64,000 nt of DNA from Diphasiastrum complanatum (Eukaryota; Streptophyta; Lycopodiopsida; Lycopodiales; Lycopodiaceae): assembly GCA_029204225.1 (NCBI GenBank), contig CM055092.1, forward strand, positions 45,576,087-45,640,086, given 5' to 3'. Within the stretch, counting starts at the first letter, position 1, and every line of letters starts with the position of its first letter. The notes below the pieces were generated by a model. It was not told the origin of the DNA and did no database searches. It saw only the letters and a program-made list of their open reading frames with translations. The position numbers and the translations under genes are program-made. This document shows, one piece after another, positions 43,199 through 54,143 of this stretch.

Positions 43199-44629
43199 GT
43201 TGTATCACCAAACCATGCGTTTAGCCTATTGTTCTTACTGTATATCATCTTTTTTTTCTTCACCCTGAATATCAACTTTTTGATCTATAATCTCTATATC
43301 TAATTCTCCAGATCTTTGGTGGACTGTTCACAATAGTAACAGAATAAGAATTTTCCACAACAATCTTTATTGACTCATGCGAAAAGTGCATGATCTCTTG
43401 TGGTGTGACATAATTTTGATGTTTTACACTATGGCCATAATAGATTATTATTTCATTGTTTTCATGACTATTATGTACATGTATACGAAGGACTTCTATG
43501 TCAAAGATGTTATCATACTTAAGTTGTAGGTTTTTAAAGCTCTAGTCATGATTGAATATGACATGTACTATCTCAATTAGAAACAATGTATCATAAATAA
43601 AGTCCCAATGCTTTGAATCAATGTGTATCATATTTTCCAAGTTTCATACATCATTGGACATAGTGGTCTTTATTTGTGTACTTGTGATTACACCTATAGT
43701 TATATATAGAAGTGTAGTTATAGTATTAGCTTATCTAATTGATCAATCAAAATGTCTTTATGTCAATTGAGGTCTCATTGGCAATAAGACAAGATAATAA
43801 AATTGTCAATGATTCTTGGAATAAATTGTTGAAATATCCTATGCACCAAAAGATTGAAGTATTTGTAATACATTTATTGAATTGAGATAGCGATTGCTTT
43901 CATCTTCTTCTTTTATACATATACACAAATTTATGTTTCTATGAAAATTGAGATTTTTAAAGCATCTTGAAATAAATATATGTTGTGGATCTCTAAAGAA
44001 AGAAAGATGACTACTTTTTTCACATGTTGTCATATAAACAAGTATAGATAAAAATGTATAATAAATTACAAATTTGGTGGATGAGAAGTTGCCAAATGAG
44101 AATATTTTGAATGTGTCTTTAATATTAGAGCACTTTTGAAGAAAACAAAGTGGCACAACTAGTAAAAATCTAGTTGTGAGGGATCTTAGAAAAATCTTTG
44201 TATTGTGTTTCATTGATGTATTAGATTGCTTATCTTTAAGAAAAGATTTCCATAATATATTTCCTGATTTAAAGATGAAGTAGACTTTGACTAGATGGTG
44301 TAATAACAATCTATAAGCAAGACAAGGGGAGCTGGGGGTTTGTGTTGTTTTGTGGAGTCCATTTTCCTTTGTGATGTTAAAGGCATTTTTTTTAATTATG
44401 TTTTTCAATTTTCACTTTATCTAGTGAACTAGAACTAAAGCGTTATATTGTTTGAGTACATTTGTTAATTAACATTGTCTATTACAAAAATGAAGCTATT
44501 TTGATCCATATAGTTTCGTTGTTATCTAATATAAATCACCAAAAACTATAGTAGTATGTTGGAGTGTTTCTCTTATTAATCACAAGTAAGAAAAGAGCAA
44601 TCATCTCTAATATTTTTGGAGGAAAGAGA
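43199..44629. other. AT-rich region without supported genes
   Basis: A 189-codon frame on the minus strand (43839-44408) is Phe/Lys/Asn-rich and looks like a chance frame in AT-rich DNA. No domain was recognised on either strand. Confidence 0.4.
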
Positions 44630-44910
44630 TGTCTGTTTTGTGTGTGTGTGTGTGTGTGTGTGTGTTCTTGAACCTAACAAATCTAAACAAAACTGCACAT
44701 TATCACCACAATACCAAGCATACGAATCTTAAAATAAATCAAATTCGTATAGAGTCATCACAGTCAAAGATATCATATTGACCAAACCTAACAACCAGCA
44801 AAAGCTCCGAGTTGAGGAGAATATACTCACCTGCATCCATCCACAACAACAACCATGTTAGAATAGGGACATTATTCTGGGAACTACAGGTGTCTACACA
44901 TATTTTCAGT
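44630..44910 (+). repeat. ~280-bp direct duplication, copy 1
   Basis: A TG microsatellite (44637-44664) is followed by AACC-AACAAA sequence and ends with CTCACCTGCATCCATCCACAA and GGTGTCTACAC. The same order occurs at 45620-45925. Confidence 0.75.
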
Positions 44911-45619
44911 TGTTATCCATGTTGCAACAAGTAGTCATTGCCAAGTTAGGTGGCTCTAATTTTGTCCATATCATTAGTAGACAGTCAGACATTGTTTCAG
45001 CTCTACTCAAAGTTACAAAATTATAAGGCTGACAATGTATTATCAGTGCTTGAAAGTCAACAATTACATAAGTACAGGTAAAGTAGACAATTACATCCAG
45101 ACTAGTTTTAAAGTAGAGCTTAAAAATATCTGCCATTACCCTTTTCAAAATGCTTATCGGAACACCATCCCTTATCCTAAGTAACAACTTAGATAAATAT
45201 TTATTGCACTGTCAATTTCAAATTCCAGGGCATTATTGTCCACAAATAAGTATAATAGACTTTAACAGACAGGTCTAATCCAAGTCATATAACTAAACCC
45301 ATCGTACAATTTATATTAGAAATAGTCGAAGTGTAACCAAAGGTTTAAACAAAAAGCAGTACACTTCAAAGGAAACCTCGTTAATGAAAGTTAAGCACCA
45401 ACAAGTAGTAAATTCATGATCATTTCATGGAACTTCAATTCTTCATACCCGTTAATAGTGACAATCATATTGAGGGGATTAGAAGACTGTTCACATGAAT
45501 TTTTTTTCATTGTTAACATTGAGAGTGTTGTACAAAGTCTGATCACAAGAACTCAAGACAGTTCGTTAATTGTCATCATAGTGACCAAAACAAGCAAGTA
45601 AATCACGAGAGCATTTCTT

Positions 45620-45925
45620 GATTAAAGATGTGTGTGTGTGTGTGTGTGTGTGCGTGCGTGTGTTTTTGTGAGCATCAGTGTGTGCGTGCATGCAGGTGTG
45701 CTTGCTTGTGTGTGTTTTTAAACCGAACAAAAATAAACAACAAAATTTGCAATTACACATTACAAGAATAAGTCAGTTTATATGTTCCCGTATAGCACCA
45801 ATCCAGACCACACATGTCTATGCTTCAAATCGAGAAGAATAAGCTCACCTGCATCCATCCACAATAAAAACCGTGTAAGAACAAGGGCATTCTTGTGGGA
45901 ACTATAGGTGTCTACACCTAATCTC
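45620..45925 (+). repeat. ~280-bp direct duplication, copy 2
   Basis: TG-rich microsatellite followed by AACCGAACAAAA, then CTCACCTGCATCCATCCACAA and GGTGTCTACACC. It lies about 1 kb after copy 1 and is moderately diverged. Confidence 0.75.
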
Positions 45926-46139
45926 AGTATCCATTTCGCAACTTGAAACTAAACAGAACAACAAGGATGTCGAGTGGATTTTTTGTCAGGGGATTGGTCG
46001 GCCGAAAGATCCCTAGCAAGGGAAGGGCCCACATTGCCCTTACATGAGTGATTAGGGTAATGCCGCTTCCAATCCTGGGGGCCCTCCTAATCACCCCATA
46101 CTCTTGGGTCAATGAGAGTTTTCCAAGCTCTCAAAAGTA

Positions 46140-46560
46140 TGATGTAGCGCAGGCATCCCAAAGGGAGTTGGGAACCATGACTTAGCTTCCTAGCTTTCAA
46201 TACTTGCAAGTAGTCAGCTCGCCAAAAAAGATCAGACTTAATCAACTCGAAGTTCTGGAACCAACGTTGAGATCCAACCTAGCGCCATGCTAGATCGGGG
46301 GTCCCGACGGGGGTAACTTCCCTCTAAGCAAGCCGCAACCAACTCAAAGCTTCGTTACAAATGAGTAACATCCATTCCAAGCAAAACTTAACCAACTCAA
46401 AGCTTCGTCACAAGTGCTGGAAGCCAACCTGGCACCACGCCAAACTGGACAACCATAAATAGGTAACTTCCACCCAAGCAAGCCATCCAATTCAGCCAAC
46501 AGGTTAGAGCCTCTTCCCCAAGAGCTTAACCAATTCACATTCATGCAAGGAACACTCAAA
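46140..46560. repeat. Degenerate internal repeats
   Basis: AACCAACTCAAAGCTTCGT, followed by TACAA or CACAA, occurs twice about 60 bp apart (46326, 46389). GGTAACTTCC-C--AAGCAAGCC also occurs twice (46313, 46462). No coding potential was seen. Confidence 0.55.
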
Positions 46561-47084
46561 ACCACAAGCTGCGACAGATATGGTGACAACCAATTTCTGG
46601 ATCAAGAGACAATGAGTGTTATATAAGACATGCGTTTAAGATCCATGATTCTACCACTAACATCTTCATACTTTTTAAGAATTGGAGGCAAAGGAAGCAT
46701 ATCACCAATAATCAACGAGCTATGGTGACTACTGCGGCCCTATCCCACTACTGGGGCCAGGTGCAGCTACAAGCTGGAGAACCCGAAGTCATATTAAAAC
46801 ACCAAATCTGCAATAAGTTGCTCGTAGACCTTGACAAGATCAATACAGACTTCAAAACTACATCTACAAACCAAATTCGTAACAGGATCTCCAACAACTC
46901 GTAGCTATCGTCCCATACCTTCACAAGATCAACACAGAAAAAAATATTCATAGCGATGAGGGACCCGAATCAAAAGCGCTAGCACCAACATCTATTCGAC
47001 TTTAGAAAAGAGATCCAAAACCAACATACCTTTCAGCTTCAACGATGTGCTCATCAATTCGCCTTCCAATCAGACAATGAGCCA

Positions 47085-47240
47085 GCGAGTGAGCCAGCGA
47101 GCTTCCATTCGTTCACCTTCCAATCAGAGAGCCAACGAGCGACTGAGGCAGCGAGTGCGAGAGCCAACGAGCGACTGAGGCAACGAGCGACTGAGGCAGC
47201 GAGTGCGAGAGCCAACGAGCGACTGAGGCAACGAGCGTGA
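47085..47240. repeat. GC-richer tandem repeat
   Basis: Repeats of GAGCCAACGAGCGACTGAGGC with CGAGTGCGA spacers, four or more units. Further spaced copies of GAGCCAGCGAG lie before them. Confidence 0.8.
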
Positions 47241-47815
47241 GAAATAGAAAGAGAGAGACAGAGACAAGATGCGTGCTAGTTAAATAGGCTAAATGAAATA
47301 GGAAGGATCATGCAAACCATAAAAGCTTTTGCTTTTGCTTTTTGCTCATGCAATGTCAATTGCATCAATTTATACTAATTTTCAAATGCAACCAATGCAT
47401 CTTACTTAGACCTCAACTCATGTTTCAGCCTTTAAAATTAGGACCGCTACCACATTATTGCATGACTTCATAATGCGAGCAATGCATGTTGCCTTACCTC
47501 TCAATTAATATTTCAGCCTTTAAAAATAAGACCACAACCACAATGGATCCTTTAACCTTGACTTTTTATCAAACTCCATTCATCTACGCAACACATTATT
47601 GACTTTGCAAGGCAAGGCCAAAAATTGAGGTGATTCTAAATCTTTTTCAATTTTGACTATAGCAACTTTCATTTCATGAGAATGTATTTCATGCATAGTG
47701 AAGGAGTAAATGCATAAGGATCTGTCCATTCTGAACTATGTTGTCTTTTGCATATTATAATACCTGCTCATTTTTTGGGGCATCAAACCCGTTACCCCAC
47801 ACTCACCATTTCCCG

Positions 47816-47823
47816 TATAAAAT
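47816..47823 (+). promoter_or_regulatory. TATA box of the intact CXE gene
   Basis: TATAAAAT within an A/T run 80-87 bp upstream of the ATG gives a predicted 5' UTR of roughly 50-60 bases. The paralogue has TTTGTGTCAC-like sequence at this position and no TATA. Confidence 0.65.
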
Positions 47824-47902
47824 AAAATAAAAGAGGTGAGGGACGGCAATAAGCGGAGTAGTGAAACGTAGAGACGTGGTGAGAAGTTAGAGTGGCTGAG
47901 CT

Positions 47903-48931
47903 ATGGTTGCTCCTCTTCTTGCTTCAAGCGAAATCCAGTATGAGTATGAGACGGTGCTGGAAGCGAAGCTTTATCACAATGGCACGATTGACAGATCCGA
48001 TCACGATCAGATATACCCCACGGCACCAGCCAATACTGACAAAGCCATCCAGGGTGCGTTGAGCAGGGATGTGGTCATCGACAGCAGCACAGGCATCTGG
48101 GTTCGCCTTTATGTTCCTGAGCGAGCATTGGCTGCATCGGAGGGCAAGGCAGACAGGCTTCCCATCATTTTGTATTATCATGGAGGTGGGTTTGTGCTAT
48201 TTAGTGCAGCATCTGCCGATACGCATGAGTACTGCTGCAACATCGCCGCAAGACTTGGAGCGATGGTGGTATCTGTGGAGTATAGATTAGCCCCTGAGCA
48301 CAAATTGCCCGTTGCATTCGAAGATGGCCTCTCAGCGTTGAAGTGGCTGCAAGCCCAGGGCAGCGATGAGCAAGACTCTGGCCCCAAAGACCCGTGGCTG
48401 TCTGCGCACGGAGACTTCGCCAAGTGTTTCATCATGGGACACAGCGCAGGAGCAACGATTGTGCACCAGACAGTGCTTAACGCTGCAATCGATGGGTTTG
48501 ATCCACTGAAGATCCGTGGCTTGATACTGGGAGTTCCCTTCTTTGGAGGTATAGAGAGAACCAGCTCGGAGATTGAATACGGAGAAACAGATTTCTTAAC
48601 TCTGCAAATGACAGATGCTTTTTGGGGTGCCTCACTACCGGATGGAGCAGACAGAAGCCATCCCTACTGCACCTTCCACTCCTCCGAGATGCAGGCCTTA
48701 CTGAATAGAATAGAACTACCACCATCGCTGGTGATAGTTGGAGCTCTAGATCCTTTGTATGATCGCCAGATCGAATATGTCGATTTTCTCCAAAAAGCAG
48801 GTAACGATGTGAGCTTGCTGGAGTATCCTCACTACGGGCATCATATTCTATATCCAGAGGTGCTTAGACAGGAGGATGTGGAGGAGGCCTTCCTGAGCAT
48901 GCAACAATTCCTTGCAAAGCGTTTTAACTGA
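47903..48931 (+). CDS. Plant carboxylesterase (CXE), intact
   Basis: A 342-aa alpha/beta hydrolase of the plant CXE family, related in sequence to GID1 and HSL esterases, that would hydrolyse small esters in the cytosol. The substrate is unknown. Residues: RDVVIDSSTGIWVRLYVPE (about 55-73); oxyanion-hole HGGGF 93-97; VEYRLAPEHKLP 125-136; nucleophile Ser181 in GHSAGA; probable acid Asp283 in GALDPLYDR; probable base His313 in YGHHILYP (His314 is Tyr in the paralogue, so 313 is more likely). The triad is complete, unlike true GID1 receptors, which lack the His, so it is probably an enzyme and not a gibberellin receptor. Single exon of normal family length, with no signal peptide. The ATG follows a TATA box at suitable distance, and AATAAA signals follow the TGA at 48929-48931. 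Relative to the pseudogene it has in-frame gains of two and three residues near the N-terminus. Confidence 0.97.
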   Translation: MVAPLLASSEIQYEYETVLEAKLYHNGTIDRSDHDQIYPTAPANTDKAIQGALSRDVVIDSSTGIWVRLYVPERALAASEGKADRLPIILYYHGGGFVLFSAASADTHEYCCNIAARLGAMVVSVEYRLAPEHKLPVAFEDGLSALKWLQAQGSDEQDSGPKDPWLSAHGDFAKCFIMGHSAGATIVHQTVLNAAIDGFDPLKIRGLILGVPFFGGIERTSSEIEYGETDFLTLQMTDAFWGASLPDGADRSHPYCTFHSSEMQALLNRIELPPSLVIVGALDPLYDRQIEYVDFLQKAGNDVSLLEYPHYGHHILYPEVLRQEDVEEAFLSMQQFLAKRFN

Positions 48932-48992
48932 ATGCATTCTTAGCCTTGTTCGATGTAGTAATTCTCATGATCGATATCCATCCACAAGTTCA

Positions 48993-49015
48993 AATAAAAC
49001 TCTCTTTCTAATAAA
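48993..49015 (+). promoter_or_regulatory. Poly(A) signals of the CXE gene
   Basis: AATAAA at 48993-48998 and 49010-49015, 62-84 bases after the stop codon. Confidence 0.7.
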
Positions 49016-49185
49016 ACACATCATTTTCTTTTTGATAGAGATACTTTGATCAGTGCAAGTTTCTATATATATGTATCTTTGGGTGCCATTTTGGAGACCC
49101 ATATGGGTTGGATTTATGCATTATGTTGCTAGTGTCATTTATTCTCTTGCATCTTATGATCCATGCTCATTTGCTTCTTTAGCAT

Positions 49186-49864
49186 GGAAGCGAGAGAGAC
49201 ATATCTTAGGAGTAAGAAGTTGAACGCCCACGCGGAGCTGCAGCAGGCTATTTTGGCTTAATATAAACTTATAGAGCTCTATAAAGCTGTCACAGATTTG
49301 AGTAGGCCCAGCGCCCTCCTAGAACACAGTGGTTCGGTGTTCTTTTTGAGGGATTTTCGTTTTTATTCCATTGGTATGTCCATCGTTGGTGTTAAAAGGT
49401 AGCTGCTGTCGAGACTCAGCTAAAAATCAGCATTTCCACCAGACAGCAGAGACCATTGCACCCCACATTCCTTACAACAGACGCACCATTCTAGGAAACC
49501 ATCGTATTTTCTCTCTCTTGATTTCTGATTTTTCAGCTCCAGCAGTGGTCGAAAACCGGCATAGTCTAGGAAATTGGAATGGAATCTACAACTTTTCTTA
49601 AATAACCTACTTCACAGATATAATTCACTATGTTGACTTCTTAAAAAATCTATTTTATTTTGTAGTAAATTTTATGTTTACAAAAGTTAGCTAATACCCA
49701 TTTTAAAGTTCTTTGAAAGAACAAAATTCCAGTTCATCATTATAAATAAATAAAACCTAAAAATCCACCTTATCTATTTTTTAATGATAACCTGGCAATT
49801 TCATTCGGTGTGTCTATTTGGATGTCGCACACCCATCTACGCGTCTACGGTCTCGGTCTCAGTC

Positions 49865-49918
<54 letters not shown>

Positions 49919-50057
49919 CCCCCTCCCCGGCGCACCTCTATCTCGAGCGCTCAAGCGTTTTGTGTCGATGGTGAGGATTGCTTCTTGTTTACAAGAACTG
50001 TTTTTTGCTTGTTTAGAGGCTCGTTGGCATTTTCTTGAATGTTAGCTTCTTAGTTCA
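49186..50057. other. Spacer with microsatellite
   Basis: No gene was supported. It contains the TC repeat at 49869-49916 followed by a C run and a GC-richer stretch that could be a promoter or 5' UTR of the candidate gene at 50058. Confidence 0.4.
49869..49916. repeat. (TC)n microsatellite
   Basis: About 23 uninterrupted TC units, then CCCCCC. Confidence 0.95.
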
Positions 50058-50290
50058 ATGCTGAAACCAGGCAGAAAGGGACTGATCAATCGTTGTAGTA
50101 ACAATGTCCTGCTGCCCTTCAGAGGACATCCAAAATCGCCTCTCTTGAATGAAAATCACATGCTTTCAAACCAAACATGCAGATCATGCATTCAACCAAG
50201 AAATCAGCGTGTAGAGTGGTTGAAATGCCATGAATCTCAATCTTCGTTCATCTCGTCTTCTCAGAGACCTCCTCGGTCTAAGGTGAGAGG
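50058..50290 (+). CDS. Candidate host exon 1 (organelle-targeted-like N-terminus)
   Basis: The open frame from ATG 50058 is Arg/Ser-rich and poor in acidic residues (MLKPGRKGLINRCSNNVL, ESQSSFISSSQRPPRSK), like a transit peptide. It reaches a splice-donor-like AAG/GTGAGA at 50281/50282 in phase 0 and a stop only after RGARG. Just upstream are a CT-rich tract and GC-richer sequence. The next candidate exon (50544) also begins in phase 0. I cannot name a family, and both exons may be chance frames. Confidence 0.27.
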
Positions 50291-50543
50291 TGCTCGTGGG
50301 TAGCTTTGGCAGAGTATCTTCGGAATTCGTCAGAATCAGCCAACATCATCCCACCCCTAATGTGTTGCAGGACCACTGCAACTCATATCGAATGATATTG
50401 CTCCACTTTGCGTTGGCATCTTTCATTGACACTTAGAAAAGTGTAGATGCTCGTTCGCTTGCGTAAAACCAAGTGCTTATTTTTGTCAGTCTTCATCAAA
50501 AAACTAATATCTGTAATTTAACCAAAATGTCCTATTACCGCAG

Positions 50544-50681
50544 ATGGTTAACATCTTCAAAATTGGAGAGCTCCCAATAGCTTCACAACTCCGCATGCTT
50601 GAGCGCTTCCCCTTTGTCTTTTTTGCATCTGCCATGGATGGTTTCGCTTCTGGTTTCTTGGCAGATTCTAACTTTTGGGAG
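50544..50681 (+). CDS. Candidate host exon 2
   Basis: A splice-acceptor-like CTATTACCGCAG ends at 50543. The frame then reads MVNIFKIGELPIASQLRM, LERFPFVFFASAMDGFASGF and LADSNFWE, to a donor-like GAG/GTCTGT. Composition looks protein-like, but the family is not recognised. The minus strand is also open here (50504-50719, Lys-rich), so the strand is uncertain. Any further exons would have been separated by insertion of B2 at 50893. Confidence 0.27.
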
Positions 50682-50892
50682 GTCTGTATCCTCCATTTTG
50701 CTTCTGGGTGTTTCCACAACTCTTCACTCTGTTGGGGATGTGTGATGATTGATGAATTCGTCAGATTCGCGAAAGTTTTGCGAAGGCGAATCAGTCACGA
50801 CTCTCTTCAGCTCGGATGGAGTTCAGATGTGATCGCTGGACACTACCAACTGAATCACTCCTACAGTCCTCCAGAGTGTAGTCAGTCACTAC

Positions 50893-51716
50893 TGATCTAC
50901 GTTCATAAAATTAATACAGCATTCAACATAGTTTCAACCAAAGTGTGGAATTCAAAATGAACAAGAAGAAACTCAAACACGCAATTAACAACAAAAACAT
51001 TTGCATTCGAGATCAAACACAACACGAATTGATATGTGCACGAAGGCTACAATATCGTCTATTGATTTCTTTTCTCTGATTCTTTGAGCACTACGTGCAT
51101 ACCCACGCAGTGCATTGGCATGAGAGAAACGCGGTTCTCTCACGAGTAATCATCTCGCTTTACTAGCGGACAGTTGGATCTTCTAATCCTAGACAGAATT
51201 GTCTTTGCACGCAGGCGGACAAGTATTCTATATTTTTTGTCTTGATTGCTTACTAGCATCAGACTATTACATTACACTGTATGTGTTTTTGTTGATCTAT
51301 ATGTCAAGTATCATCCAATAGGTATGGTCGCTCTATGTAAATCTAAGATTAGAGTGATTAAGCAACAAGTCAGGGAGTTACAAGAGTGGTTGATTAGCCA
51401 CGACCTAAAGTGTATTTGCTGACGTCATACCATCAGATCAGATATCTGTACTTCTAGGTACTTGCATGATCTTAGCTTGTACTCTTTGGAGCGTGAGCGC
51501 AAAACGGGTTTCGTTTTGTTCGTATGCCTTTCTCTCATAATCTCATTCGTGGATCTTTCGTGTTCGCAAATCGTTCATTTTCGTCTCCTTTGACTTTCGT
51601 GTTCGCGGAGCCTTTCGTGCTTCGTGTCTCCAGATCTTCGAATTCGCGAATGTCTTCGTCGAGCTGAGGGCTGAAAGCTAGCAAGGCTTTGTAGTTGGAA
51701 ACATTTCGTTTCTTCA
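50893..51716 (-). repeat. B2 3' LTR (824 bp)
   Basis: On the minus strand it begins TGAAGAAACGAAATG directly after a purine tract GAGAGGGAGC and ends GAACGTAGATCA. It is homologous to the B1 LTR at 32176-33001, with substitutions throughout. Confidence 0.9.
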
Positions 51717-52995
51717 GCTCCCTCTCAAAGCATGATAGCTTTACGATCCCGAGACTGCTCCTTTGTCTCTCAAAGAGTCCTTTGTCTAGGGCTTTGATGA
51801 AGATGTCAGCACCCATGTCTCTCGTTCTGATGAAGGTGGTCTGTAGCATCTTCTTCTCAATTAGATCCATGATCAAGTGGTACTTGATTGCAATGTGCTT
51901 CGTTCTAGAATGGAACACGGGATCTTTTGCAAGGTGTATTGCAGAGGTGTTGTCCATCTGCAAGACCAGAGGCTCATTTCTTGTTTCGCCCAATTCGTCC
52001 AAGAACTGCCTTAGCCAAATTAATTTGTTGGCCATCTTTGTTGTTGCTACGTACTCTGCTTCGCAGGATGACTGGGGTACAACGGCCTGCTTCTTGCTGA
52101 CCCAGAGAACTGCTACTCCTAATGCAATGGTGCATCCTCCTGAAATGCATTTACAGTCGTCCTTGAGAGATGCCCAACTAGCATCGCTGTAGAAAAGTAT
52201 CCTAAAACCTGCACCATGACAATAACACAAGCCATAATCCCTCGTTAATTGAAGATATTGCAAAATTCGTTTTGCAATCTTCCAATGTGTCGAGCTTGGA
52301 TTCGTGCAGAATTGGCTCATCCTGAATACTGCATAAGCAATATCAAGATGTGTGTTGTCTGCAAGGTACATCAATGATCCTATCAGCTTCTTGTAAGGTG
52401 TGAGCTACATTTGTTCTCTCTCTTCCTCAATCTTTGGACAATCATCATTCCTCAGCACTGTCCCTACGAGCATTGGAAAGTTCGCTCCTTTGCAGTTCAG
52501 CATCCCAAAGTCCTCTAGGATCTTCTGGGTGTATCTAGACTGGTGAAGGTATAACTTACCTCCCTCGTAGTCCCTTTCAATTTGCAAGCCTAGGTAACAC
52601 CTGGCTTCTCCTAGATCCACTATCTCGATATGTTTCGAGATGTCTGCCTTTACTTCAGCTATTAGCTGCTCACTCCTGCAAAGTATCAGAGTGTCATCCA
52701 CATACACAACCACAATGATGATCTACCCATCTGTAACTCTGACATATACATTTGAATCAGCCAATAGAGGCTTGAATCCTAATGATTTCAAGGCTTGGTC
52801 TTTCTTCTTGTACCATTGTCGGACTAATTGTTTCAGACCATAGATGCTTCTATGCATTCTGCATGCATAATCAGGAAGTGAATTCGAGACATATCCTAGG
52901 GATTGATCCATGTAGACCTCTTTGTCTAATTCGCCATGTAGGAAGGTTGTCTTCTCGTCCACAATGTGGATCCTAAGGTCATAAGCTGCTACATA
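51717..52995 (-). pseudogene. B2 RT and RNase H
   Basis: RT starts within VDEKTTFLHGELDKEVYMDQ (52723-52962), continues with YGLKQLVRQWYKKKDQALKSLGF, a stop at the end of VRVTDG, and VVVYVDDTLILCRS (YVDD, 52405-52713). After another stop comes a 279-codon open frame (51535-52374). It has LADNTHLDIAYAVFRMSQF, KIAKRILQYLQLTRDYG, RNase H YSDASWASLKDDCKCISGG, SSCEAEYVATTKMANKL, RTKHIAIKYHLIMDLIEKK and ADIFIKALDKGLFE. The frame runs on into the LTR, ending at 51535. The RNase H domain is intact, but the RT leader is deleted. Confidence 0.92.
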
Positions 52996-53829
52996 TGCAA
53001 ATAATAGACATCTTCGTCAGATTCGTCGTTTGAATGGGAGACGACTCGAAAATCTTCATTTTCGTGTTCGTCTGCTGCTCTCTCTTTCACTGGCGGCAGG
53101 TCATAGTACTGCCTCTCCAGAATTTTGTAGCTGACAGGATCGTCATTGGCCATTGTCCTGCTCTCATCGAATGACATCTCTCACTATTTTCACAGTGTTC
53201 GTGTTTGGCATGTAGATTCTGTAGCATGACGAATTGTTGTCATAACCTACCAGAAATCCCTGCTCAGCTTTCTCATCAAGCTTCTTTCGAAGCTTATCAA
53301 GAATATGTGCATATGTTGCACAGCCAAAGATTCTAACGTGAGACAGGTTGGGCTTTCTACCCCACCATAGCTCATGTGGTGTCGTGTGAGGAACACCATG
53401 CTTACTTGTCCTGTTCTGGATGTATCCGGCTGTAGCTACTGCTTCAGCCCATAGTGCCCTTGGAGCCTTTGAGTAGGTCATCATGCATTTGGCTACTTCC
53501 ATTAGGGTCCTATTCTTTCGTTCAGCAACACCATTGTGCTACGGTGTGTAGGCTGCAGTTCCTCTATGAATGATACCATGATCATTGCAGAAGTCAGTGA
53601 AGCGATTCAGGATATATTTGTCACCTCGATCTGTTCTGATCTGTTTCACCTTGCTGCCTGTACATCTCTCTGTCCAATTCACATATTTTGTGAATTTATC
53701 AAGTGCTTCAGATTTATTCTGAATAAAGTACACTCTTGCAAATTTGCTATAATCATCAATGAAGGTTATATAATATTTTGAACCTCCTACTGAGATCACG
53801 TTGAATGGTCCATAGATGTCAGAATGCAC
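52996..53829 (-). pseudogene. B2 integrase
   Basis: Core: HSDIYGPFNVISVGG, YYITFIDDYSKFARVYF, IRTDRGDKYILNRF and (after one stop at AAYTP) HNGVAERKNRTLMEVAKCMM, so the D, D and E positions are still readable. Then PHELWWGRKPNLSHVRIFGC and YRIYMPNTNTVKIVRDV. After a frame change come the linker FDESRTMANDDPVSYKILERQYYDLPP and VVSHSNDESDED, which joins straight to late RT sequence at about 53010. The N-terminal zinc-binding part is missing because 5' LTR sequence joins the core at about 53830. Confidence 0.92.
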
Positions 53830-53831
53830 TA

Positions 53832-54143
53832 GCTGACATCATACCATCAGATCAGATATCTGTACTTCTGGGTACTTGCATGATCTTAGCAGGTACTCTT
53901 TGGAGCGTGAGGGCAAAACGGGTTTCATTTTGTTCGTATGCCTTTCTCTCGTCCTGGATCGCAAAGGAATCTCATTCGTGGATCTTTTGTGTTCATAAAT
54001 CGTTCGTCTTTGTCTCCTTTGACTTTCGTGTTTGCGAAACCTTTCATGCTTCGTGTCTCCAGATCTTCGAGTTCACGAATGTTCGTCGGGCTGAGAACTG
54101 AAAGCTAGCAAGGCTTTGTAGTTGGAAACATTTCGTTTCTTCA
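53832..54143 (-). repeat. B2 5' LTR, first ~312 bp only
   Basis: This matches 51716 down to about 51418 (for example GCTAGCAAGGCTTTGTAGTT and TTTGGAGCGTGAG---AAAACGGG). It is cut at 53832, where integrase begins. Confidence 0.9.

Larger units (their letters stand above)
47745..49185 (+). repeat. Inverted segmental duplication, right copy
   Basis: Homologous to the minus strand of 19965-22225 over the 5' flank (TATTATAATAC---GCTCA, GGGGC-TCA), the coding region and the 3' flank to about 49185. Confidence 0.9.
50893..54143 (-). mobile_element. Ty1/copia element B2, internally deleted
   Basis: On the minus strand: start of the 5' LTR (54143-53832), direct jump into integrase, integrase C-terminus, jump into RT, RNase H, complete 3' LTR. 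Gag, protease, primer site and the RT leader are missing. The outer 5-mers (ACTAC left, CACTC right) do not form a convincing target duplication. Confidence 0.9.

Noticed and set aside
43839-44408. 189-codon minus-strand ORF
   Set aside because: AT-rich composition, low-complexity Phe/Lys/Asn content and no motif. Probably a chance frame.
47903-48931. GID1 gibberellin receptor
   Set aside because: A complete Ser/Asp/His triad is present, whereas GID1 receptors lack the catalytic His. The N-terminal lid region also does not look like GID1.
49784-50045. Ser/Leu-rich frames around 49.8-50.0 kb
   Set aside because: Produced by the TC microsatellite. No support for coding.
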